64,000 nt of DNA from Blautia liquoris (GCF_015159595.1 NZ_CP063304.1:62001-126000), one strand, 5' to 3'. Counted from the stretch's first letter, positions 9,284-19,074 are shown. Translations and numbers: made by a program. The notes: a model not told the origin generated them from the sequence alone.

Positions 9284-11050
9284 TTAACCGTTTTTCTTCA
9301 ATACGTTGTCATAGAATTCGTCAATTGCGTTTCTATAATCATCAAACATCTCCAACTTGTCATTTGGCACATCAAATTTGATTGAGATTACTTTATCGAA
9401 GATATCATCCTCTTTTAACACGGACATTGGCATGCCCATTGTAACCAAGGTCTTCGACTTCTTATAAAGATATAAAATTGTTTCCATCATCTTATACTGC
9501 TTGATCAGCGGCACACTGGTGTCATCTTTATGGAAAGCATTCTGCTGTAAAAATCCAAGCCGTATCACTCTGGCAATCTCAAGCGTCAGTTTCTGATCAT
9601 CGGGAAGCACATCACCTCCGATTAGTTTTACAATTTCCATCAGAGAGCTTTCATTATTCAGAATTGCCATAAGTTGATTACGCATGTCCACAAAGTTTTT
9701 GTTTACATGATCTTTGTACCATGGTGCCAGATCATTAATGTATTCTGAGTAACTGGTCAGCCAGTGAATAGCCGGGAAGTGTCTCGCATAAGCCAGAGAT
9801 TTATCGAGTCCCCAGAAACAACGGACAAATCGCTTAGTATTCATAGTGACCGGCTCTGAGAAATCGCCTCCCTGGGGCGAGACTGCCCCGATAATGGAGA
9901 CACTGCCTTCCTGACCGTTCAGACATCTCATCATACCCGCTCTTTCATAAAAAGCAGAAAGTCTTGAAGCCAGATAGGCAGGGAAACCCTCCTCAGCAGG
10001 CATTTCTTCCAGACGTCCTGATAATTCACGGAGTGCCTCAGCCCACCTGGATGTAGAATCGGCCATGATAGCAACATCATAACCCATATCCCTGTAATAT
10101 TCCGCCAGAGTAAGTCCGGTATAAATAGAAGCTTCACGGGCCGCAACTGGCATATTTGAAGTGTTTGCAATCAGGGCTGTGCGGTCCATCAGAGGATTGC
10201 CGGTTTTGGGATCGACAAGTTCAGAGAATTCTTCCAGAACCTGTGTCATCTCATTCCCACGTTCGCCGCAGCCGATGTAGATGATGATATCTGCGTTTGA
10301 CCATTTGGCAACCTGATGTTGTGTCATTGTCTTTCCGGTACCGAATCCGCCGGGAATGGCTGCTGTTCCCCCCTTGGCTATCGGAAACATGGTATCCAGA
10401 ATACGTTGTCCGGTGATCAGTGGTTCCGATGCGGGATAACGTTCCAACGTTGGTCTGGCAACACGAATTGGCCACTTCTGACATAAAGTCAAGTCTCTCT
10501 TGGTGCCATTCTCCATCTTGATTTTTACAATAGGATCTTGGATCGTGTATTTTCCGTCTTCGGCCACCCAGGTGACAATGCCATGTGTATTGGGAGGAAC
10601 CATGGATTTGTGCTCAATCATCTTTGTCTCCTGGGTTGTTGCTATGACAGTACCGCCAAAGACTTCATCACCCTCATGCACCTTCATATTTACATCCCAC
10701 AGTTTGCTCGTATCCAGAGAGTCTACATTGACACCACGAGTGATATATCTTCCGGATTTTTTTGCAATCTCGCTCAAAGGTCTTTCAATACCGTCAAAGA
10801 TGTTATTTAGAATTCCGGGTCCTAAGAGTACAGATATTGCGTCGTTTGTTGCTGTTACTGTGGCTCCCGGCTTCAATCCGGAAGTTTCTTCGTATACCTG
10901 GATTGTTGTGGTGTCTCGGGTAAGACCAATGACCTCACCTACCAGGTTTTGTTCACCTACATATACCATCTCAGACATCTTAAATCCGGTATTTCCTTTC
11001 AGATAGATAACCGGACCATTGATGCCGTAGACGATTCCTGTTTTATTCAT
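9284..11050 (-). CDS. ntpA: V/A-type ATPase catalytic subunit A
   Basis: This 588-aa catalytic subunit hydrolyses or makes ATP. It shows the P-loop GGFGTGKT (about residue 232), the A-subunit-specific non-homologous insert between residues 110 and 200, and the Walker B region ([14 protein letters not shown]). The ATG at 11050 is chosen because GGAGG lies 8 nt upstream. The start overlaps the end of subunit E by 8 nt, which suggests translational coupling. Length is typical for the family. Confidence 0.96.
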   Translation of the reverse strand: MNKTGIVYGINGPVIYLKGNTGFKMSEMVYVGEQNLVGEVIGLTRDTTTIQVYEETSGLKPGATVTATNDAISVLLGPGILNNIFDGIERPLSEIAKKSGRYITRGVNVDSLDTSKLWDVNMKVHEGDEVFGGTVIATTQETKMIEHKSMVPPNTHGIVTWVAEDGKYTIQDPIVKIKMENGTKRDLTLCQKWPIRVARPTLERYPASEPLITGQRILDTMFPIAKGGTAAIPGGFGTGKTMTQHQVAKWSNADIIIYIGCGERGNEMTQVLEEFSELVDPKTGNPLMDRTALIANTSNMPVAAREASIYTGLTLAEYYRDMGYDVAIMADSTSRWAEALRELSGRLEEMPAEEGFPAYLASRLSAFYERAGMMRCLNGQEGSVSIIGAVSPQGGDFSEPVTMNTKRFVRCFWGLDKSLAYARHFPAIHWLTSYSEYINDLAPWYKDHVNKNFVDMRNQLMAILNNESSLMEIVKLIGGDVLPDDQKLTLEIARVIRLGFLQQNAFHKDDTSVPLIKQYKMMETILYLYKKSKTLVTMGMPMSVLKEDDIFDKVISIKFDVPNDKLEMFDDYRNAIDEFYDNVLKKNG

Positions 11051-11639
11051 GTGCAGCACCTCCATGGAAGATAAATGAATCTTTTTCATCACTTAAAAGA
11101 GTGATAAATGAATCATCAATTAATATATGTTTCTCTTTAATGACTGCACGAATTCCACCTTTAAAATCCTCTTCTGATATTGTCAGCTTTGTGCCTGTTT
11201 TCTGCTCAAGCTGATCCCTTAACTGGGCATCAGACGAGTTAATATAGATGACCAGTGGATCGGAACCAGCAAATGTGCAGGCTTCTCTTATTTTTCGTTC
11301 CAGATACACAGGATATTCCTGCGAATCCATAAAATTTTGAAGCTTGTCGCTGACTTCACGAAATAATTTATTTTTCAGTTCTGTTTCTTTTTTTGACAAG
11401 GTTCGTTTAATGCCAAGCTGCTCTGCAGAGAGACGTTTGTTTAACTCTCTTTTCGACTTTTCCTTCTCTGCCTTTAATTCGGCGGCTGCCTGACGCTGCA
11501 TGGTTTCTTTGTGTTCGTCAAAAATTTTGTCGAGGGCAGCCTTGTGTTCCTCAATCATGGCTCGGGCCTGGGACTGAGCCGAATCTATAGAACTGTCATA
11601 AAAACTTTGTAATTTTTCTTCGACTGTCAAATCTCTCAC
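11043..11639 (-). CDS. ntpE: V/A-type ATPase peripheral stalk subunit E
   Basis: The 198-aa protein has a long charged N-terminal helix rich in Lys, Glu and Ala (residues 1-105) and a globular C-terminal half, as in stator subunit E. It starts at GTG 5 nt after the subunit F stop, with a weak AAGG site. It pairs with the small coiled-coil subunit encoded first in the operon to form the peripheral stalk. The family call rests on operon position and helix pattern. Confidence 0.88.
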   Translation of the reverse strand: MRDLTVEEKLQSFYDSSIDSAQSQARAMIEEHKAALDKIFDEHKETMQRQAAAELKAEKEKSKRELNKRLSAEQLGIKRTLSKKETELKNKLFREVSDKLQNFMDSQEYPVYLERKIREACTFAGSDPLVIYINSSDAQLRDQLEQKTGTKLTISEEDFKGGIRAVIKEKHILIDDSFITLLSDEKDSFIFHGGAAHE

Positions 11640-11644
11640 CTGCC

Positions 11645-11953
11645 TTATAATTTAAGTCCAATTGCTTCGTTTACATAGGAAGTGATAAAATCAGCCTTTC
11701 GGCCTGTACCATGGCGGTCCGGTATCTCTATGATAAGAGGAAGCTTATTGTTCAGCCTGACATCGTCGATAATGTCAGGGAATTCTCTGCCAAATTTTTC
11801 AGTCAGCAGAATAATGCCAATTTCTTTATCTTTTAAAGTATTCTCGAGAGCGTTTCGAAGCTCCTCACGCTGATGAACCACGATTCCCTCTACCCCGGCA
11901 AGGCGCATACCGGTTTGTGTATCGACGTTGTCACTGATTAAAAACATTTTCAT
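11645..11953 (-). CDS. ntpG: V/A-type ATPase subunit F
   Basis: A 102-aa Rossmann-like protein with MFLISDNVDTQTGMRLAGV near the start, matching the small central-stalk subunit F (called NtpG in Enterococcus hirae). It binds subunit D in the rotor. It lies between the genes for K and E, as expected for clostridial operons. Confidence 0.9.
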   Translation of the reverse strand: MKMFLISDNVDTQTGMRLAGVEGIVVHQREELRNALENTLKDKEIGIILLTEKFGREFPDIIDDVRLNNKLPLIIEIPDRHGTGRKADFITSYVNEAIGLKL

Positions 11954-12018
11954 ATATAGTGCACCTTACTTTCTTTAGGTTTTCCTATTGGTTTCCTTTG
12001 TATGCTCACGCAATTGTA

Positions 12019-12447
12019 TTACAGTTTTCCGAGGATCATAAAGGAAATGATTAAGCCGTACAGTGCAATACCTTCTGCCATGGCCACGAAGATCATGGAT
12101 TTACCAAACAAAGAGCCATCCTCGCTGATTGCACCCAGAGCGGCACTTGCGGAACTTGCAACAGCGATACCAGAACCAATACCGGATAATCCGGTAACAA
12201 GTGCGGCACCGAGATAACCCAGGCCAGTTGCAAGACCTGCACCGTCAGCGGCAGCATGTACACTTACAGTTCCTGCCATATTTACGATAGTTCCGACAAT
12301 TAGTACGCCAAAGAATGCAAATACGTTCGTTGCCAGTGTCTTTTTATATCTTGCTTTTGTTTTGTCTCCCATAAAAAATACAGCTGTAGGGATGATAATA
12401 GTTAAAATAAGTGCAATTGCTGTAATAATTTGAATTATAGATGTCAT
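12019..12447 (-). CDS. ntpK: V/A-type ATPase membrane ring subunit K
   Basis: The 142-aa proteolipid has four membrane helices (about residues 3-25, 42-65, 75-98 and 115-142), a duplicated c-type hairpin. The ion-carrying glutamate is in helix 4 (AMAEGIALYG); the first hairpin has no matching acidic residue. That is the single-carboxylate arrangement known for Enterococcus NtpK. The Gln and Thr-Gln residues that help bind Na+ in NtpK are not obvious here, so ion choice is open. The ATG at 12447 has GGAGG 8 nt upstream; the longer frame lacks such a site. Confidence 0.92.
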   Translation of the reverse strand: MTSIIQIITAIALILTIIIPTAVFFMGDKTKARYKKTLATNVFAFFGVLIVGTIVNMAGTVSVHAAADGAGLATGLGYLGAALVTGLSGIGSGIAVASSASAALGAISEDGSLFGKSMIFVAMAEGIALYGLIISFMILGKL

Positions 12448-12529
12448 GATAGATACCTCCATTGTAAATAAATTCTTTTTATCTTGTTTATGCGGCATGA
12501 CAGCTCGCATATAAAAACCGGATAAGCCC

Positions 12530-14458
12530 TTAGTTTTTCTTTAAGAATGGCTTAAACTCTCGGCCATTACCTGTGTAAAAGCGGCTGAACATCTCATAGT
12601 ACTCCAGACGAAGTACTTGGATACCAACGATCAGACCCTCCATGGCACATACAAAAACATTGCCAAAGACAATGACAATCCAGTTAGGAGATCCGCCGGA
12701 TTCAGCACCTGCCAACATTAACACGACTTCCATCATAGCGGCGTGACTCACTGCAAACGCCCCCATACGGACAAAGGAGAGGGTGTTTGACAGATAACTT
12801 AAAAGAACTTCAAACAGTTCGAAGAAGCTTTGCATAAAGTACATACCCTTTCCACCTTCGATTGCTGGATTTCGACCTTTTACCAGTCTTGTCAATGGTT
12901 CCTTTAACATAATCAGAATCAGTGGAATAACGAACATGACCACTAATATCGCTGTTGCGGGAAGAGTGTGACCTGACATATACAAAAAGACTACTGTTGT
13001 CAGTGCTCCGTAGAACACCAGCCCGCTAATTGAGTTCTGATCAAAATAAGTGCCTTCCACATCATGTGTTCTGACTGCATTGATAATATGCAGAATCATC
13101 GTAAAGAGAATCAAAAACATGCCAAATGCGATGGCAACCACAAACACAGTATTCATAGTTCCTATGAACGGAAGGGTAGTCATAGCTGTCTTGGGTTTCA
13201 GCCAAAGTGCCGGAATAACATTTTCAAAGCCGAAGAAACTGCCGTAAAAAACCCCAAATATTGTTGAGAATATTCCGGCAAGGCTCATAATTGCGGCTAA
13301 AGTTATATTCTTAAATTTATAAAGTAACGCTCCTCCAACCACAAGACAGAGGCCCTGACCGACATCTCCAAACATACATCCGAATATAAAGGAATATGTG
13401 AGAGCTACAAAAATTGTAGGATCCATTTCATTATAACCCGGCAGACCATACATCTTTACAAACATCTCAAAGGGTTTGAAGATCTTCGGGTTTTTTAGTT
13501 TTGTCGGTGGCTGTACGAGGAGAGTACTGTTGTCATCTTCCAAAAAACAAAAAAGATTTGGATCATCTGCAATTTCTTTTTGAAAAGCAGATGATTCTTT
13601 CTCCGTCATCCAGCCACAGAGAATGTAGAAAGTTTCATGTTTTGAGTTCGTGCATGCGGCAAGTTTTCTGACATCAAAATTTTCTGACTGTGCAGAAAGC
13701 CTGTTATAGGCAGCAAGAATATCTTCTGAGCGATCACTTATCTGGTCTTGTATCTTTTTATCACATGCAGCAATTTTCTGATTCGTACCTTTCAGCTCGT
13801 CGGCCAGCTTAGTATGAGCCTCCATAGGAGTGCCTTCATAAGCGTCCGGGAGAAAAAGCCGTTCGAAATGCATAGAAGCGAAAGCCGCATCCACACGGCT
13901 TACATGCTCTCTGACACAAAAGTATATGCCCCATACATATTGATCATCAGAATGACAGCGGTAAAAAACAGATTCCATGTCGTTGTAAATATAGCTTTTT
14001 AATTTGTTGTAATATTCTTTTGGAATTTTACCAAAGCGAAATTTCAAATGTTTAAATTGCAGGATCGTTGAAATATCATATTCAAGACCCATAAATGGTT
14101 CAATCTTTTCGTAAAGTTCCTGGTATCTGCTCCTTTGAGCCTCATATTCTGCTCTCTCCTGATTGATCGCATTCAGATTTTTGTCCAGATCGCGTACAAG
14201 ATTCACAGAATCCTCAATTGACAGCTTTTTGTCGGTGGCATTTGTGTCTTCTGGCAGAAGCTTTTTAAAGTTTTCTGTCAGCTTTAAGTCTTCTTTATAT
14301 GGGTTAATCTGGATATAAGGCGTCAAATCTTGTACAGATTTTAACTCAGCCAATGCATTTTCCAGATGAATCTCATATTTTGACAGATACTCGTTGACCA
14401 CACGGTCAATATCGGATTTTGGACCGGTAATACTCAGGAATTTCATCTTTTCTATCAA
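12530..14458 (-). CDS. ntpI: V/A-type ATPase subunit I (a-type stator)
   Basis: The 642-aa subunit forms the ion half-channels next to the K ring. Residues 1-340 are a soluble coiled-coil arm; residues 345-642 hold seven or eight membrane helices. Conserved family signatures include FGCMFGDVGQG and NTLSFVRMGAFAVSHA, which carries the essential Arg. The start is TTG at 14458, nine bases after GGAGG; the first ATG lies too far from that site. Confidence 0.94.
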   Translation of the reverse strand: MIEKMKFLSITGPKSDIDRVVNEYLSKYEIHLENALAELKSVQDLTPYIQINPYKEDLKLTENFKKLLPEDTNATDKKLSIEDSVNLVRDLDKNLNAINQERAEYEAQRSRYQELYEKIEPFMGLEYDISTILQFKHLKFRFGKIPKEYYNKLKSYIYNDMESVFYRCHSDDQYVWGIYFCVREHVSRVDAAFASMHFERLFLPDAYEGTPMEAHTKLADELKGTNQKIAACDKKIQDQISDRSEDILAAYNRLSAQSENFDVRKLAACTNSKHETFYILCGWMTEKESSAFQKEIADDPNLFCFLEDDNSTLLVQPPTKLKNPKIFKPFEMFVKMYGLPGYNEMDPTIFVALTYSFIFGCMFGDVGQGLCLVVGGALLYKFKNITLAAIMSLAGIFSTIFGVFYGSFFGFENVIPALWLKPKTAMTTLPFIGTMNTVFVVAIAFGMFLILFTMILHIINAVRTHDVEGTYFDQNSISGLVFYGALTTVVFLYMSGHTLPATAILVVMFVIPLILIMLKEPLTRLVKGRNPAIEGGKGMYFMQSFFELFEVLLSYLSNTLSFVRMGAFAVSHAAMMEVVLMLAGAESGGSPNWIVIVFGNVFVCAMEGLIVGIQVLRLEYYEMFSRFYTGNGREFKPFLKKN

Positions 14459-14518
14459 AGTAAAACACCTCCGGTTTGATTAAATATTAGTGTCATGTGC
14501 CAAAGCCTCCTTTCATGC

Positions 14519-15559
14519 CTATGTCTTTTTAATATAATTCATTGCTTTATCGGAGGCTATCCGGTAGCGCACACACTCAAGTGCAATAATAAGTCGGTCA
14601 ACTTCATGTTCTTTGTGATGCAGATAAGAATATAAAGTGATAACGGAATAAGGGTTGTTACGTGAGGCACTTGAGAGAATATGACGCATAATATCCGCGT
14701 ACATACTTTCCAGATTGTCCAGTGAAAATCCCTTATATTGCCGGGCATAAAAACATTGGTTAATTAATGATTCCAGAGTTGATAAGTTTTCAGCTTCAAC
14801 CATTGCAGTGATCTGTTGATTGCTGATGCGGTATTTCACTGGAATCAAAAGAGCATAAATATCAGCAGATGACATATGATAATATTTTTTTGAGCGGTAA
14901 ATCCACTGCAAGTTCAGCATTTCAAATTTGCTGCCATAAGCTGTTGTCAAGTCCTTAAGATCCTGCCCGGTATAAAGCTTATCCTTCATCTTCCAGATAT
15001 CCCTGAAATAATAAAGATCCAAAGCCATCTCATAATCGAATAGTGTTGGATGTTCCGTCTCAAGCAGTTTCGAGAATGTTCCATAATAATCGGTCCCCTT
15101 CATGGCATCTACAAATTCAGGAAGAGTGGAGCTTGATGACATCGCAGAGACATTCAAATGGGAATGCTTCTGAAAAAACTCTTCAAAAGCAGACAAATCA
15201 ATCGTTAAATTCCTCTGGTCAAAAAGGCTGTTCAGACATTCCTTAATTATAATTACCTCGTATCGCTTAAAATAAAGATCCAGAAATTTTCTCTGAGAGA
15301 TATTGGAAAACTGATATATCTTCGCAAAATCCCGGTATATACTTTGGCGAAGCATACGCTCTATAGAGGCACGGTGAAGTTCGTTCTCATCCACGGTATT
15401 AAAGACCGACTCATAGGACTGAAATTTCTTTAGATAATTTACTGCCTCCAATACGGATCCTAATTCCGTGATATTTCGAAAATCGGCATCACTTAGGAAA
15501 TGACTTTCCATTGCACGAATCTTGGTGGTAAGACCGCTGTAGGATAACAAACCGTTCAT
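14519..15559 (-). CDS. ntpC: V/A-type ATPase subunit C
   Basis: The 346-aa all-helical protein matches the funnel-shaped subunit C/d that joins the rotor stalk to the K ring. It opens with SYSGLTTKIRAMESHFL and has repeated short helical units without membrane segments. It overlaps no neighbour; the small stalk gene ends 4 nt upstream. An AAGGAAG site precedes the ATG. Confidence 0.9.
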   Translation of the reverse strand: MNGLLSYSGLTTKIRAMESHFLSDADFRNITELGSVLEAVNYLKKFQSYESVFNTVDENELHRASIERMLRQSIYRDFAKIYQFSNISQRKFLDLYFKRYEVIIIKECLNSLFDQRNLTIDLSAFEEFFQKHSHLNVSAMSSSSTLPEFVDAMKGTDYYGTFSKLLETEHPTLFDYEMALDLYYFRDIWKMKDKLYTGQDLKDLTTAYGSKFEMLNLQWIYRSKKYYHMSSADIYALLIPVKYRISNQQITAMVEAENLSTLESLINQCFYARQYKGFSLDNLESMYADIMRHILSSASRNNPYSVITLYSYLHHKEHEVDRLIIALECVRYRIASDKAMNYIKKT

Positions 15560-15563
15560 CTTA

Positions 15564-15875
15564 TCACTTCCTTATTAGTTTTTCATAAATCTGTGTCGAT
15601 AGATCTTCATGATTTTTTTCATATAGCTGATCTATAGTTTTAAGCTTCATCTTAGAGCTTTCTGTTAATGAAGCCAGTTCTGCATCTACTTTCTTTGAGA
15701 GTTCGTCCTGAAGAGAAGCCAATTCTTTGGCTGTTGAAGCATCCAGTTCTTTATCATATTCAGCAATACGTTTCTGATGTTTTTCATCAAGCTGTTTTTT
15801 TTGATTTGCAGCGGCATCTAGAATACGAGAAGCAGTCGCTTCAATTTCAGTGAGCTTTTCAATTATTTCATTCAT
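15564..15875 (-). CDS. V/A-type ATPase small stalk subunit (G/H type)
   Basis: A 103-aa, almost entirely coiled-coil protein rich in Lys, Glu, Ala and Ser. It is the first gene of the operon, where Enterococcus has ntpF. It should pair with subunit E as the peripheral stalk. The ATG at 15875 follows AAAGGAGG by 6 nt; the upstream frame extension lies before that site and is unlikely to be translated. Confidence 0.85.
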   Translation of the reverse strand: MNEIIEKLTEIEATASRILDAAANQKKQLDEKHQKRIAEYDKELDASTAKELASLQDELSKKVDAELASLTESSKMKLKTIDQLYEKNHEDLSTQIYEKLIRK

Positions 15876-16084
15876 TGCGCACCTCCTTTTCATGTCGAAA
15901 TCATGCCCGGCTACATGTTACTATCATACACCTTTTTAAAAAAAATACTAGCAAAAAATGCAGAAAAATATGAATAAATCGTCTTTCCTTTTTTCACACT
16001 TTCTGATAGAATATTTTATGTATGTCTCTTCCCTCCAGGGAAGAATTTTACAATAAAAGTCAGCGAAGAAGGCGGTTTATCAGC

Positions 16085-16732
16085 ATGCGTTTGAGAAATA
16101 TCACAGGAGCACAGGAAATCATACAAAAGTGCGGATATGTTATAAATAATCCGGAAGCAGCAAAAGGACATTGGTCACAGATCTTTGGTAATGAAAATCC
16201 GGTTCATATAGAAGTGGGAATGGGAAAAGGTCGGTTTTTGATAGATATGGCACAGACTCATGCCAGGATCAATTATATTGGAATTGAAATGTATGACAGC
16301 GTACTTTTGAGAGCAGTACAAAGGGTAACATCGTTAGAAAACCCGCCTGGTAACTTTCGATTTATAAGGATGGATGCAAAAGCATTGACGAATGTGTTTG
16401 AAAAGGGAGAGATTGAAAAGATCTATCTGAACTTTTCGGATCCATGGCCAAAAGACAGACATGCGAAACGACGACTTACATCCAGACAATTCTTAGAATG
16501 TTATCGGCAGACTCTGCTTCCGAAGCAGACTGTTGAGTTCAAGACAGACAATAAAGATCTCTTTTTGTTTTCCCTTCAGGAAATAAAAGAATGTCACTGG
16601 ATCCTGGATGCCTGTACCAGTGATCTGCACGAGGATGAAACGATGAACAGGGGAAATATTATGACAGAATACGAAGAAAAGTTTTCTTTGGAGGGAAATC
16701 CGATCTTCAAGTTAATCGCACATTATGAATAA
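16085..16732 (+). CDS. trmB: tRNA (guanine-N7-)-methyltransferase
   Basis: The 215-aa SAM-dependent enzyme makes m7G46 in tRNA. It shows VHIEVGMGKGRF (SAM loop), IGIEMYDSV, the family signature NFSDPWPKDRHAKRRL and a C-terminal TEYEEKF. An in-frame ATG at 16022 would add 21 residues, but family members begin MRLRN or MRMRH, and the ATG at 16085 has AAGGCGG 9 nt upstream. It is divergent from the ATPase operon. Confidence 0.94.
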   Translation: MRLRNITGAQEIIQKCGYVINNPEAAKGHWSQIFGNENPVHIEVGMGKGRFLIDMAQTHARINYIGIEMYDSVLLRAVQRVTSLENPPGNFRFIRMDAKALTNVFEKGEIEKIYLNFSDPWPKDRHAKRRLTSRQFLECYRQTLLPKQTVEFKTDNKDLFLFSLQEIKECHWILDACTSDLHEDETMNRGNIMTEYEEKFSLEGNPIFKLIAHYE

Positions 16733-16776
16733 CGTCAGAACTACTGTATCATAGTATAATATATAGAAATAAAAAC

Positions 16777-16800
16777 AGCAGGCCGGTGAAAGCCTGCTTT
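16777..16800 (+). terminator. Possible terminator after trmB
   Basis: A 7-bp stem AGCAGGC with GCCTGCT closes an 8-nt loop, followed by only three T. It could be an attenuator between trmB and the 50-aa ORF rather than a strong stop. Confidence 0.45.
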
Positions 16801-16832
16801 GGTCAAAGTTGGAAATGTCGGAGGTATATATT

Positions 16833-16985
16833 ATGAAGAGGTCTAAAATAATAAATAAGCTGGAAGAGTTCAGTTACCAGATAAATGCAAAGAAGGGAAA
16901 TACTCCTGTCATATTAAAATCAATTAATGAATTGGATAAATCGCTGGAAAAAATCGCAAATGACAGAAAAGATAAAAAAAAGTAA
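16833..16985 (+). CDS. Small hypothetical protein, 50 aa
   Basis: ATG at 16833 follows CGGAGG by about 9 nt and opens 50 codons ending in TAA. The predicted protein is hydrophilic, helical and strongly basic, ending in a DRKDKKK tail. It has no signal peptide or membrane segment. I do not recognise it. It sits between trmB and tRNA-Lys. Codon use and the good ribosome site favour a real gene; the small size keeps this uncertain. Confidence 0.5.
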   Translation: MKRSKIINKLEEFSYQINAKKGNTPVILKSINELDKSLEKIANDRKDKKK

Positions 16986-17053
16986 AAAAAGGGTTGATTT
17001 TTTCCTGATAGTCTACTATAATAATATTTACGTTCTAAAAATAACAAATGAAT

Positions 17054-17126
17054 GCGCTTTTAGCTCAGTTGGTAGAGCAGTAGACTCTTAATCTATTTGT
17101 CCAGGGTTCGAGTCCCTGAAGGCGCA
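17054..17126 (+). tRNA. tRNA-Lys (anticodon CTT)
   Basis: The 73-nt cloverleaf is complete. The acceptor GCGCTTT pairs with AAGGCGC with an A discriminator. The D stem is GCTC/GAGC. The anticodon stem GTAGA/TCTAT closes the loop CTCTTAA with anticodon CTT. The T stem CAGGG/CCCTG encloses TTCGAGT. The 3' CCA is not encoded. Confidence 0.95.
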
Positions 17127-17156
17127 CGGAAAGCACTGTTTTCGATGACGATAAAG

Positions 17157-17183
17157 AGCACCGGGGGCGGTGCTTTAATTTTT
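17157..17183 (+). terminator. Terminator of tRNA-Lys and landing site of the intron
   Basis: AGCACCG (17157-17163) pairs with CGGTGCT (17168-17174), followed by TTAATTTTT. The group II intron begins 4 nt later. Group IIC introns are known to insert just after terminator hairpins. Confidence 0.8.
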
Positions 17184-17186
17184 CTT

Positions 17187-19074
17187 GTGCGCCCGGCGGG
17201 CGCACGTTCTAACGGGTGAAAGTCCCGAATCCGCCTAGCAGTGGGAAGGATATAGCTGAACACCAAGGTTCTCGCCGTGAGGTTTGAGAGGGCTGAAGGA
17301 AGGTGTAGGCAAACCTCTGCCCCAACGAACAGAAACCATTTCAGGCTGAACACGGAGGATAAGACCGCAAGACAGGTCAAAGTCCAATAACTGCACGGAA
17401 TCCGACACAGTAAAGATGGTGGGGACATGGAGAGAAAGAACGTGTGAGTACCCGGGGAGATCTCACGAACGTGACAAGGTGATAAAACATTCGCCGCCAC
17501 GGAGTAAAGCTTGCCGTGAGAAGTCAGCAGAGGCCATAGTAAGCCGGTGATTGTAAATACCGGACGAAGGGCTGAACAGTAGGAGGTGTTATTTCCAAAT
17601 GGAAACCGGACATGGAACTAAGTACAGACAACTTCATATTGAGGACTACCTGCGGATGGTATCTGCGGAACAGAAAGAACAGGCAGGAGTGTACGCCCAA
17701 GGAAGGATTACCGGGAACCCTGACACCAACACGGATTTTTGGATGGACAATCTGCTGGACACCATACTTAGAAGCGACAATCTCAACGCCGCATATAAGA
17801 AGGTGAAAGCAAACAAGGGAGCCGGTGGTATCGACGGAATGCAGGTGGATGAACTTCTGCCCTATCTGAGAGAACACCAAGGCGAGCTTGTCCGGCAGGT
17901 GAGGGAAGGAAAATATAAGCCAAACCCAGTCCGAAGGGTAGAAATACCCAAAGAGGAGAAAGACAAAGTGAGGAAGTTGGGGATACCCACCGTGGTGGAC
18001 AGGGTAATCCAGCAGGCAATCGCACAGGAACTGACCCCTATTTACGAGGAACAGTTTTCAGACAACAGTTTCGGATTTCGACCCGGCAGAAGTGCGCATG
18101 ACGCACTGGAAAGATGTAGGAAATACATCAACGAAGGATATATCTATGCAGTCAGCATGGATTTACAAACCTATTTCGACACGGTGAATCACAGCAAACT
18201 GATAGAGGTGCTGTCGAGGACGGTAAAGGACGGGAGGGTGATCTCGCTGATACATAAATATCTGAATGCCGGGATAATGGAGGACGGAGGTTTCCAGGAA
18301 ACGACAGAGGGCGTGCAGCAAGGCAGCCCGTTAAGTCCGCTATGTGGAAATGTTATGCTAAACGAACTGGATAAGGAACTGGAACGCAGAGGGCATAAAT
18401 ACGTGAGATATGCCGACGACTGCCTGATTCTGTGCAAAAGCAGGAAAAGTGCAGAGCGGACGCTGGAAAACATTGTGCCATTTATCACGAGGAAACTGTT
18501 TCTGAAAGTCAACCTCCAGAAAACGACGATAAGCCATATCAGCAAAATAAAATACCTCGGCTACGGCTTTTACCGCTATAAAGGGAAATGCCGTATGAGG
18601 GTACATCCCAAATCGGTGGCAAAAATGAAGAACCAGCTAAGGGAACTGACGATCAGAGGAAACAAGTGGAGCAATTCGGAAAGAGAAGAGAAACTCCGAA
18701 GCTATGTGAATGGGTGGATTAACTATTACCGATATGCGGACATGAAAAGTCTGATGGAACAGACGGACAAGTGGCTGCGCCACAGAATCCGGGCGGTGTA
18801 CTGGAAGCAATGGAAAAAGGTGCGCACGAGGTACAAAATGCTCCGGGCACTATACCTGTCAGAACGGAAAGTACACGAAATGGCGAATTGTCGGAAAGGA
18901 GTGTGGAGAGCGGCGGCAATGCTGAACTCTGCACTCACAAAAACAATCATAGTGGACAGACTCGGCTATCCTTGTATGTCTGCCCACTATCTGAAATCAC
19001 GTGTAAACTATTGAACCGCCTTGGTACCGAACGGTATGCCAGGTGGTGTGGAAGGGGGATTAATCCCCCCCTAT
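17187..19074 (+). mobile_element. Group II intron, class C-like
   Basis: The element starts with GTGCG, part of a GC-rich hairpin, at 17187. It has about 400 nt of structured RNA (domains I-III), then a maturase gene in domain IV. A domain V hairpin follows at about 19015-19047, with a CGC-type triad and a GAAC loop. A short G/C-rich domain VI hairpin lies at about 19051-19070. The 3' end is placed at 19074, at the AT required by the AY rule; an error of a few bases is possible. Insertion directly after a terminator, and the close match of the maturase to group IIC proteins, support class C. The 3' boundary meets the stop codon of the minus-strand neighbour. Confidence 0.85.
17599..19014 (+). 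CDS. ltrA: Group II intron reverse transcriptase/maturase
   Basis: The 471-aa protein helps splice its intron RNA and copies it into DNA during retrohoming. Reverse-transcriptase blocks are in order: GAGGIDG (block 0/1 region), IPTVVDRVIQQA, FGFRPGRSAHDA, MDLQTYFDTVNH, QGSPLSPL, the catalytic YADD and LGYGF. The C-terminal maturase (thumb/X) region includes YVNGWINYYR and an MANCRKGVWR motif. There is no HNH endonuclease domain, as in group IIC enzymes. AGGAGG lies 12 nt upstream. It is about 50 residues longer at the N-terminus than the Geobacillus GsI-IIC enzyme. All catalytic residues are present, so the intron may be mobile. Confidence 0.94.
   Translation: METGHGTKYRQLHIEDYLRMVSAEQKEQAGVYAQGRITGNPDTNTDFWMDNLLDTILRSDNLNAAYKKVKANKGAGGIDGMQVDELLPYLREHQGELVRQVREGKYKPNPVRRVEIPKEEKDKVRKLGIPTVVDRVIQQAIAQELTPIYEEQFSDNSFGFRPGRSAHDALERCRKYINEGYIYAVSMDLQTYFDTVNHSKLIEVLSRTVKDGRVISLIHKYLNAGIMEDGGFQETTEGVQQGSPLSPLCGNVMLNELDKELERRGHKYVRYADDCLILCKSRKSAERTLENIVPFITRKLFLKVNLQKTTISHISKIKYLGYGFYRYKGKCRMRVHPKSVAKMKNQLRELTIRGNKWSNSEREEKLRSYVNGWINYYRYADMKSLMEQTDKWLRHRIRAVYWKQWKKVRTRYKMLRALYLSERKVHEMANCRKGVWRAAAMLNSALTKTIIVDRLGYPCMSAHYLKSRVNY

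Noticed and set aside
17121-17206. Tandem GGCGCAC match between the tRNA 3' end and the intron 5' end as an attachment site
   Set aside because: The shared stretch is only 7 nt, and the intron copy is explained by its own 5' hairpin.
17093-17880. Minus-strand reading frames across the tRNA and intron RNA
   Set aside because: They overlap structured RNA domains of the group II intron and the tRNA; no ribosome sites.
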